From NCBI GenBank assembly GCA_958425285.1, contig CATZVV010000065.1:1-8529 (forward strand): a DNA stretch of 8,529 nucleotides. The letters run 5' to 3'. Position numbers and translations under genes: made by a program. The notes below the pieces were generated by a model that was given only the letters and a program-made list of their open reading frames with translations, did no database searches and was not told the DNA's origin. Position 1 is the stretch's first letter. Each line of letters starts with the position of its first letter. This stretch comes from an uncultured Lachnoclostridium sp. (GTDB taxonomy: Bacteria > Bacillota > Clostridia > Lachnospirales > Lachnospiraceae). Below, in pieces: positions 1 through 4,298 of the stretch.

Positions 1-2
1 AT

Positions 3-1142
3 TTCTTTTACATCAACATGTTCTAAAGATTTGATATATTTAATTAAGTGCATCCAATTCATTACTCTGGTGTATTTTGTATTATCTTTGTTCCAAGGAT
101 ACTCTTTCCCAAACAGTATCTTTTCCTTTGCATTACTGGTATCTAAATTACTCAGCTTATCATCAATGAAAATTCCACCGGACATATCTACACATGATTT
201 ATCCTGATATTCTTTTAGATTCACTCCACAAAAATCTACGAATGACAAATGTTGTTTAATCCATTGTTCTTTTGCTCGTAAATTAGGCGAATACCCATGA
301 GACACTACGATAATCTGGTAATCATCTCGTAATCTTAAAAGACAAGGATACGCACCTATCATCTTGCGTAACCTTTGAAAAAAGCGTGGTGTGTTAAAAT
401 ACCAGTCGATCAATTCTTTCGAAGCGCAGGCACATTCTGAAAACTCGTATGTCTGTATTTGGTTTGAATGAACAGGTTTAAACTTTTTATAATGAGAAAA
501 ATCACTGTTATACAAAGCACAAATGGTACCAATGGTATCTACGATTACCCCATCGAAATCTACATAAATGATTGGTTTGTTTAATTCATATTGAATCCAG
601 TGACACACTTGATCTACCGATTCTTTAAAAGGCTTCATGTTTAGTAAAGAGTAATTTGCATATTTCCATTTTTCATAATCAGAAAATTGTTCCGATTCGG
701 ATTCATATCTGGATTCGAACTTTTCTATATCATCCCCTCGTGCTATTGCTCTCTCTTTGGCGATTTCTTTAGGAATCCAAACATAAATCTCAACAAATCT
801 GTACTTATCCCTACATTTATATTTCAGAGAATCGACTCCTTTTGGATCAATAACATACACATCAGACTGATCAATCACATCATAAGTGGTAAAATATTGA
901 TATCCATTAATTTCTGTGTATGCTGCGATCTGGTCTTTGTACCTATCCACTTCTTCTTCAGTAATAAAAATGTGATCCGAATCCATCTCTTCACCTGGGC
1001 GCATCGGACGTGTCGTATAAGATTTTACCAATTTCAATCTCATTTTCTCGCATACTTCTCTGGCGATGCTTGATTTTCCGGATGCAGTACGTCCAACAAT
1101 TAGGAATTTGACTGGTTTCTGAGGTATTTTCTTTATATCTAT
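3..1142 (-). CDS. Guanylate-kinase-like / HAD 5'(3')-deoxyribonucleotidase fusion, 3'-truncated by window edge
   Basis: An uninterrupted frame of 380 codons runs off the left edge. Residues are counted from the ATA at 1140-1142. The N-terminal part (about 10-185) looks like a guanylate kinase: a P-loop GRTASGKSS at 17-25, the GMP-binding signature SYTTRPMRPGE at 41-51, DHIFITEEEV at 56-65 and a strand YVIDPKGV at 96-103. The C-terminal part (about 190-375) looks like an NT5C-type deoxyribonucleotidase of the HAD family: motif I DFDGV at 195-199, motif II Ser281 in VVSHG, motif IV IDDKLSN at 326-332, then ILFGKEYPWN as in that family. Expected reactions are (d)NMP to (d)NDP phosphorylation and (d)NMP dephosphorylation in the cytoplasm. 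The kinase-plus-HAD layout also recalls T4 polynucleotide kinase/phosphatase, an alternative I cannot exclude. No ATG, GTG or TTG lies between the upstream in-frame stop (1182-1184) and the P-loop, so the start is uncertain. It is last in the visible operon, 42 bases after the 95-residue gene. Confidence 0.8.
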   Translation of the reverse strand, partial: MDIKKIPQKPVKFLIVGRTASGKSSIAREVCEKMRLKLVKSYTTRPMRPGEEMDSDHIFITEEEVDRYKDQIAAYTEINGYQYFTTYDVIDQSDVYVIDPKGVDSLKYKCRDKYRFVEIYVWIPKEIAKERAIARGDDIEKFESRYESESEQFSDYEKWKYANYSLLNMKPFKESVDQVCHWIQYELNKPIIYVDFDGVIVDTIGTICALYNSDFSHYKKFKPVHSNQIQTYEFSECACASKELIDWYFNTPRFFQRLRKMIGAYPCLLRLRDDYQIIVVSHGYSPNLRAKEQWIKQHLSFVDFCGVNLKEYQDKSCVDMSGGIFIDDKLSNLDTSNAKEKILFGKEYPWNKDNTKYTRVMNWMHLIKYIKSLEHVDVKE

Positions 1143-1145
1143 CGT

Positions 1146-1152
1146 CTCCTTT
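1146..1152 (-). promoter_or_regulatory. Ribosome binding site without a canonical start codon
   Basis: On the minus strand AAAGGAG lies just ahead of the kinase-nucleotidase frame. The in-frame codons after it are ACG ATA GAT ATA AAG AAA ATA. The only start-like codons at workable distance are ATA at 1140-1142 (3 bases) and ATA at 1134-1136 (9 bases). Either a rare AUA start is used or an ATG has been lost by mutation or sequencing error. Confidence 0.6.
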
Positions 1153-1157
1153 ATGTG

Positions 1158-1179
1158 ATGCGAGGCCGAAGCCCCGCAT
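1158..1179 (-). other. RNA hairpin with UUCG tetraloop
   Basis: The minus-strand RNA folds as a 9-bp stem (ATGCGGGGC pairing with GCCTCGCAT, one G-U pair) closed by the very stable C(UUCG)G tetraloop. It sits between the stop codon of the 95-residue gene and the ribosome binding site of the kinase-nucleotidase gene. On the minus strand no U-run follows, so it is not a standard terminator in the direction of the genes. On the plus strand a T-rich tract follows, but no plus-strand gene precedes it. It may be an mRNA-stabilising or processing hairpin, or a terminator for antisense transcription. Confidence 0.6.
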
Positions 1180-1184
1180 ATTTA

Positions 1185-1472
1185 TTATTTTCTTTTCTTG
1201 TGTCGTCTTTTAATTTCTCTGTCAATCAGTACATTCCAGATTAAATTTGGATGTTTGTCCCGAATTTTATGCCATTTTTGGGACACTATATCTCTGATAT
1301 TACATATTAAGATGCATGGGCCTCCTGCTAAAATTAGAAAAAAATCTTTTGTTTCCCATTCATCTAGGATTTCACGCAATTCTGATTCACTGGAAATTCT
1401 AAGTAACACTTGAATACATACAAATCCACAAACGATCCAAATGCTACATGCGATTAATAAATCAACCCACAT
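1185..1472 (-). CDS. Small membrane protein of unknown function (95 aa)
   Basis: I do not recognise this protein. It has two hydrophobic stretches, about residues 4-24 (rich in I, L, V, C and W) and about 44-60 (FFLILAGGPCILICN), separated by an acidic segment. The tail is strongly basic (REIKRRHKKRK), consistent with a small integral membrane protein with a cytoplasmic C-terminus. The ATG at 1470-1472 lies 5 bases after the stop of the SPFH gene, whose last codons supply a weak GAAGGGAAG ribosome binding site, so the two are probably cotranslated. Position suggests a partner of the SPFH protein, as small membrane proteins of the NfeD type accompany bacterial flotillins, but I see no NfeD motif. 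Confidence 0.65.
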   Translation of the reverse strand: MWVDLLIACSIWIVCGFVCIQVLLRISSESELREILDEWETKDFFLILAGGPCILICNIRDIVSQKWHKIRDKHPNLIWNVLIDREIKRRHKKRK

Positions 1473-1477
1473 TGAAA

Positions 1478-2350
1478 TTACTTCCCTTCATTAGCAACAA
1501 CAGTATCGGCCCCAGTTACAGTTACCCAGCCGTGCTGTAATCTTGCTTCTGCTTCTGTCATTTTGATCAGTTCGTCTGTAATAGATTCTGACTTTAATCT
1601 ATTAGCTTCTGCTTCAGCCTGTGCGTTTGTGATTGTAACCTGTGCATTTGCTTCTGCTTCAGCCTTCTTCGCTTCTCCCTGTGCAATCGCAGTCTGCTTG
1701 TCCAGTTCTGCCTTTTCTGCGTCCTGTTTAGCCTGTTCTTTAGCCTGAACTTTTGCCTGTAACGCTTCATCAAGCTGAACATCGATAATCAGTGCTGACG
1801 AAATCTCAATACCATATTCATCGTTAAGTTTGGAGTTTAAATATTTTGTGATCTCCTGCCCGACTTCCGCTCTCTTATCGGAGTAGATGTCCATTACGGA
1901 AAATTTCGGTGTCACTTCTTTGATGTATGCAATGATTGAATTTTTAACCTTCGATTCTACGAGATCTTCTCCGTCCATCCCATTGAATTTTTCGTACAGA
2001 TCTGTGACGCGATCCGCCATGAAGTTATAGTTCACAGTCATGTTCATTTTCACCATACCTCCGTCCGCCGGAGCATCTACGTGAGTATCTTTTTTTAGCT
2101 TCTTTTCGTTAAAATCTGATGCGTTATTACTTAGTACAAGTTGCTGCTGAGATACTGGATAGTCACGCACTTTATCAAAAGGAGATACCAGATGGAATCC
2201 CGGAGACAATGTTTCTTCCTGTACACCATCTTTCATAGAGTAAACAACTCCAACTTCTCCTTGTCCTACATATGTACCACCTTTAATAAGCATTGCTGCT
2301 CCTACTACAACTGCGATACCAATTAAAAATCCTACTACTTTAGCTTTCAT
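1478..2350 (-). CDS. SPFH/band 7 (prohibitin-like) membrane protein
   Basis: A 290-residue member of the stomatin/prohibitin/flotillin/HflK-C superfamily. One N-terminal membrane segment (about 4-22) is followed by the SPFH core (about 30-195), with GEVGVVY, the conserved SPGFHLVSPFDKV at 49-61, and an AP-DGGMVKMNMTVNY strand region near 93-108. An A/E/K/Q-rich coiled coil occupies about 195-270, and the tail ends in a short hydrophobic strand (WVTVTGADTVV). Family members oligomerise into membrane rings or scaffolds, and HflK/HflC control the FtsH protease. The ATG directly follows the TAG of the 57-residue membrane gene, and that gene's last codons contain the GGGAGGAA ribosome binding site. 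Phage copies may alter FtsH activity or membrane domains, for example in lysogeny control or superinfection exclusion. The family call is firm; the role is inference. Confidence 0.9.
   Translation of the reverse strand: MKAKVVGFLIGIAVVVGAAMLIKGGTYVGQGEVGVVYSMKDGVQEETLSPGFHLVSPFDKVRDYPVSQQQLVLSNNASDFNEKKLKKDTHVDAPADGGMVKMNMTVNYNFMADRVTDLYEKFNGMDGEDLVESKVKNSIIAYIKEVTPKFSVMDIYSDKRAEVGQEITKYLNSKLNDEYGIEISSALIIDVQLDEALQAKVQAKEQAKQDAEKAELDKQTAIAQGEAKKAEAEANAQVTITNAQAEAEANRLKSESITDELIKMTEAEARLQHGWVTVTGADTVVANEGK
1605..1665. repeat. 16-bp direct repeat inside the SPFH coiled-coil region
   Basis: The sequence GCTTCTGCTTCAGCCT occurs at 1605-1620 and again at 1650-1665. It encodes repeated AEAEA-type residues of the SPFH coiled coil, so it is most simply a coding repeat arising from heptad-like protein structure. 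Confidence 0.7.
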
Positions 2351-2524
2351 CTATTCTTCCTCCCGAATTTTCTTTTTCATTTTTTCGTGTGTTTCCTGTT
2401 CAATTTCAAACATACTTTCTTTTCTTTTGATTGAAATGTAAATTTTATTTCCAATCCACCATAAAGCAAGAGCAATGACTCCTAAAACAAAACACAGCAT
2501 TAGGAAAATCAAAAATCTTCCCAT
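2351..2524 (-). CDS. Single-pass membrane protein, 57 aa
   Basis: A short gene read directly from the sequence. ATG at 2522-2524, TAG at 2351-2353. Residues 4-24 form one hydrophobic membrane span (starting FLIFLMLCFVLGV), followed by WWIGNKIY and a highly charged tail from about residue 33 with many K and E (ending KMKKKIREEE), probably helical and cytoplasmic. A good ribosome binding site (AAGGAGAG, 8 bases from the ATG) lies in the last codons of the ThyX-like gene. Its stop is immediately followed by the ATG of the SPFH gene, giving tight coupling. I do not recognise a family. Placement suggests it works with, or is stoichiometrically coupled to, the SPFH protein. Confidence 0.8.
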   Translation of the reverse strand: MGRFLIFLMLCFVLGVIALALWWIGNKIYISIKRKESMFEIEQETHEKMKKKIREEE

Positions 2525-2527
2525 GTT

Positions 2528-3250
2528 TTACTCTCCTTCCTTCTTGCTCGGATCAATTCCTGTAATCAACTCAGAATATGGTAATGTCTTAATCCAATCA
2601 ATAAAACCTTTCGCCCACTCATCCAACTTGTGATTCTTACGAGACTTATAAATATTCGCCAAGACTTCGTAGTTCAACTCAACTGTCCGTTTCTGGTTAT
2701 AGCTACTCGGAAGAAGCTGAATCATTTGCCACCAGTATTTTTTGTCTTTGGTTTCTATGAATTCGGTTCTATAGTGATTTAAACAAGGTATTGTGAATCT
2801 TTCTAATAATTCAATAGGCGAAATGGTCATATGATTATCATTAGTCGGAATAAATGTACCAATGTCAGCGTCTGATAAATGCTCACAACTAAAATCCTCT
2901 AGCGTAAATTCCTTTGCATGAATCTTGTGCATTGTTGAGCAAGAGTTAGCAACAGTTCCAACTTTATACGTCGAGAATTCCTTCCAAAAATACAAAGGGG
3001 CCGTAATATCAACATACACCGTAATCATCCGCATAAATTTACGATGATCTGTACCAGCATTGCGCAGCCGCATCATGAGGCCGTAGTCATTTGGGCCGAT
3101 TTTAAATTCACCAAACCACTCGTCTCCATTTTGGTCAATCGCAACTACTTCTTGGCCACTATCACTCTTCTCCCAAGAGTTCATCGGATTCCGCATTCCA
3201 CGGATCGCAGCCTCCCAACCCATTACTTCTGTATTTTCAAATTTAATCAT
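2528..3250 (-). CDS. Divergent ThyX-like (flavin-dependent thymidylate synthase fold) protein
   Basis: A 240-residue protein whose layout resembles ThyX. A region RLRNAGTDHRKFMRMI (61-76) corresponds to the ThyX stretch GH-S-EH-F. It is followed by PLYFWKEFSTYKVGT (85-99) and VANSCSTMHK, in the place of the ThyX signature Q-RHR-xx-S-xNE-xSxR. The C-terminal part has LLPSSY (179-184), then LNYEVLANIYKSR (192-204) and a Trp-rich helix, as in the ThyX LP...N-R-L...R...AQ-EIR region. True ThyX converts dUMP to dTMP using FAD and methylenetetrahydrofolate. Here the RHR and NE residues are replaced (TYK, NS), so the original chemistry may be altered or lost. The ATG at 3248-3250 overlaps the preceding stop by 8 bases; a GGAGG lies 12 bases upstream. 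Residues 134-160 appear to be an insertion. Alternative: an unrelated phage family with chance resemblance. Confidence 0.55.
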   Translation of the reverse strand: MIKFENTEVMGWEAAIRGMRNPMNSWEKSDSGQEVVAIDQNGDEWFGEFKIGPNDYGLMMRLRNAGTDHRKFMRMITVYVDITAPLYFWKEFSTYKVGTVANSCSTMHKIHAKEFTLEDFSCEHLSDADIGTFIPTNDNHMTISPIELLERFTIPCLNHYRTEFIETKDKKYWWQMIQLLPSSYNQKRTVELNYEVLANIYKSRKNHKLDEWAKGFIDWIKTLPYSELITGIDPSKKEGE

Positions 3251-3485
3251 CTATAGATTTAACCTCCCACTTCGCTAAAAACTTATAGAAATCCTCGGCT
3301 ACATCTGTGCGATCAGTATGAATATGAACATCAATAAGCTGAGACAGATCCAAACTATATACACCAAGAGTGCTTTTCGCATTAACCACTTGTCTGCCCT
3401 GTGTGATTTCAATTTCTCCTGTGTAATACTGACATCCTTGAATAAATTCATTAATATCACTGATCAGATTTAATTGAATTTGCAT
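3243..3485 (-). CDS. HPr-like protein B (no phospho-histidine, Ser46 site kept)
   Basis: An 80-residue protein of HPr (PTS phosphocarrier) size and pattern. The region ITQGRQVVNAKSTLGVYSL (27-45) matches the HPr segment around regulatory Ser46 (KSIMGVMSL), with Ser38 at the equivalent place. The active-site HARP loop is absent: Leu7 falls where His15 should be, and the only histidines (54, 56) lie in a later strand. It therefore cannot carry phosphate from Enzyme I in the usual way. It shares about 29 percent identity (my ungapped count) with the preceding HPr-like gene, so the two are tandem paralogues. The ATG directly follows the TAA of that gene, with AAGGAG 8 bases upstream, and its end overlaps the ThyX-like start by 8 bases. 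Possible roles are HPr kinase or CcpA decoy; this is inference. Confidence 0.7.
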   Translation of the reverse strand: MQIQLNLISDINEFIQGCQYYTGEIEITQGRQVVNAKSTLGVYSLDLSQLIDVHIHTDRTDVAEDFYKFLAKWEVKSIDD

Positions 3486-3728
3486 TTACTCATCTCCTTC
3501 CACTAACCAAAGATCAATTAGTTCTTGAAAACGGCTTTCCACCTCTTTGCTGTTTGTATGTATTACTACTGTAAATTCTTTATCTAATGGCATACTCAGT
3601 ACACCCATAATACTTTTTGCATCAATCGTATATCTGCCGTACTTTACATCGATATCTTCTTCAAATTCGTTGCAGATCTTCACGAATAAAGCTGTATTAT
3701 TTGCGTTATTAAGTCGAATTCTTGTCAC
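3486..3728 (-). CDS. HPr/Crh-like protein A (His15 replaced by Asn, Ser46 kept)
   Basis: An 80-residue HPr-like protein starting at GTG (3726-3728). It has a strong AGGAGG ribosome binding site 9 bases upstream and a GTGA overlap with the preceding stop. The segment DIDVKYGRYTIDAKSIMGVLSM (25-46) is close to the HPr region that ends in KSIMGVMSL, with Ser39 equivalent to Ser46 and the following Ile-Met kept. Aligning back from that serine puts Asn8 where His15 should be, and no HARP motif exists. This is the situation in Bacillus Crh, where residue 15 is Gln: such a protein cannot take phosphate from Enzyme I but can be phosphorylated by HPr kinase and act with CcpA in catabolite repression. 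A phage copy could rewire or titrate host carbon regulation. Family call fairly firm, function inferred. Confidence 0.75.
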   Translation of the reverse strand: MTRIRLNNANNTALFVKICNEFEEDIDVKYGRYTIDAKSIMGVLSMPLDKEFTVVIHTNSKEVESRFQELIDLWLVEGDE

Positions 3729-3940
3729 TCACTCTCTCCTCCTCTCCGTAAACATCCCATATTTGCCGAATAAATTTTAAAAGCATAGCAGAAATTATAG
3801 GGATCATCTGAATAAGTATTGTGTCTTGTGATGCACTCAATTGGATACTCATTTCCGAATTCATCTACCACAATTAAAAAATTGTCCTCACTAATCTTGC
3901 TTAATTCTTGCTTTGCTTGAGATATTCTACTAATCATCAT
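3725..3940 (-). CDS. Small hypothetical protein (71 aa)
   Basis: I do not recognise this protein. The frame can start at GTG 3968-3970, ATG 3938-3940 or ATG 3935-3937. The GTG would overlap the previous gene by 41 bases and has no ribosome binding site. The two ATGs sit in the ATGATGATTAG stop-start overlap of the upstream gene, a coupling style also used at the ThyX-like gene. I chose the first ATG, but no well-spaced ribosome binding site confirms it (AGAGGTG is about 15 bases upstream). The protein begins with a short helix (ISRISQAKQELSKI), then a likely beta-rich core containing FLIVVDEFGNEYPIECITRH and aromatic residues, with a Gly/Arg-rich end. It ends in a 4-base GTGA overlap with HPr-like gene A. 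Confidence 0.55.
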   Translation of the reverse strand: MMISRISQAKQELSKISEDNFLIVVDEFGNEYPIECITRHNTYSDDPYNFCYAFKIYSANMGCLRRGGESE

Positions 3941-4271
3941 CTGATAAGTTATCTTCACCTCTTTTATCACATAATCGACGTATTGTTTGTATGTCTTTTG
4001 TGTAAAGCTTCATCTGATTCATTACTGTATTAATTGCAGTAATTTCGTCATCACAAATTCCATAATCTAACTGTTGTAAAGAAGTATGATTTTCGTCCAA
4101 CCACTCTTCTAATTCGCTGAACCCTACGTGGATCACCCCATCGAAGTCATAAATAATGGTGTATTCAATTTCTTCCCACATTTCGTGAGATATGGTTATC
4201 TTAAAATCCGTAGGTGAAATTTCCATACGCATATCAAAATCATTTCCAATGAGATTCCTTAATTCTTTCAT
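3930..4271 (-). CDS. Highly acidic hypothetical protein (113 aa)
   Basis: I do not recognise this protein. It has about 27 Asp/Glu against 10 Lys/Arg, and ends in a DNLSDDD tail. Predicted elements are an N-terminal helix, a strand pair around ISPTDFKITI and IEYTIIYDFDGVIHV, and a helical C-terminal half. The YDFDGV string resembles an HAD motif, but the protein is too short and lacks the other HAD motifs. The gene lies 27 bases after the C5-methyltransferase. A strong AAGGAGG (4292-4298) abuts that gene's stop, yet the first ATG is 20 bases further on, an unusually long gap; the real start may be an in-frame non-ATG codon. Small, strongly acidic phage proteins are sometimes DNA mimics that block restriction or nucleases; that is only a possibility here. 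Confidence 0.6.
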   Translation of the reverse strand: MKELRNLIGNDFDMRMEISPTDFKITISHEMWEEIEYTIIYDFDGVIHVGFSELEEWLDENHTSLQQLDYGICDDEITAINTVMNQMKLYTKDIQTIRRLCDKRGEDNLSDDD

Positions 4272-4291
4272 TAATTCTAAGATAAGGCATT

Positions 4292-4298
4292 CCTCCTT
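4292..4298 (-). promoter_or_regulatory. Strong ribosome binding site far from the first ATG
   Basis: AAGGAGG on the minus strand immediately follows the methyltransferase TAA. Twenty bases separate it from the ATG of the 113-residue gene (4269-4271). In frame between them are GAA TGC CTT ATC TTA GAA TTA; ATC at 4281-4283 is 8 bases from the site. An out-of-frame ATG at 1 base gives only a 16-codon frame. Confidence 0.5.

Noticed and set aside
687..1073. Plus-strand frame of 128 codons
   Set aside because: It lies antisense to the kinase domain, has a composition rich in F, I, C and H as typical of antisense reading of AT-rich genes, and has no family resemblance.
991..1179. Minus-strand frame of 62 codons starting with ATG at 1179
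   Set aside because: It begins inside the UUCG hairpin, has no ribosome binding site, and overlaps in another frame the clearly conserved kinase P-loop region. It is an out-of-frame shadow of the kinase-nucleotidase gene.
1158..1200. Rho-independent terminator for the minus-strand operon
   Set aside because: In the sense direction the hairpin is followed by CACATAAAGGAG, not a U-run. The T-rich tract lies on the other side, in the plus-strand orientation.
4123..4155. DFDGV string in the 113-residue protein as an HAD phosphatase motif
   Set aside because: The protein is too short for an HAD domain and has no motif II-IV. The genuine HAD motif is in the gene at the left edge.
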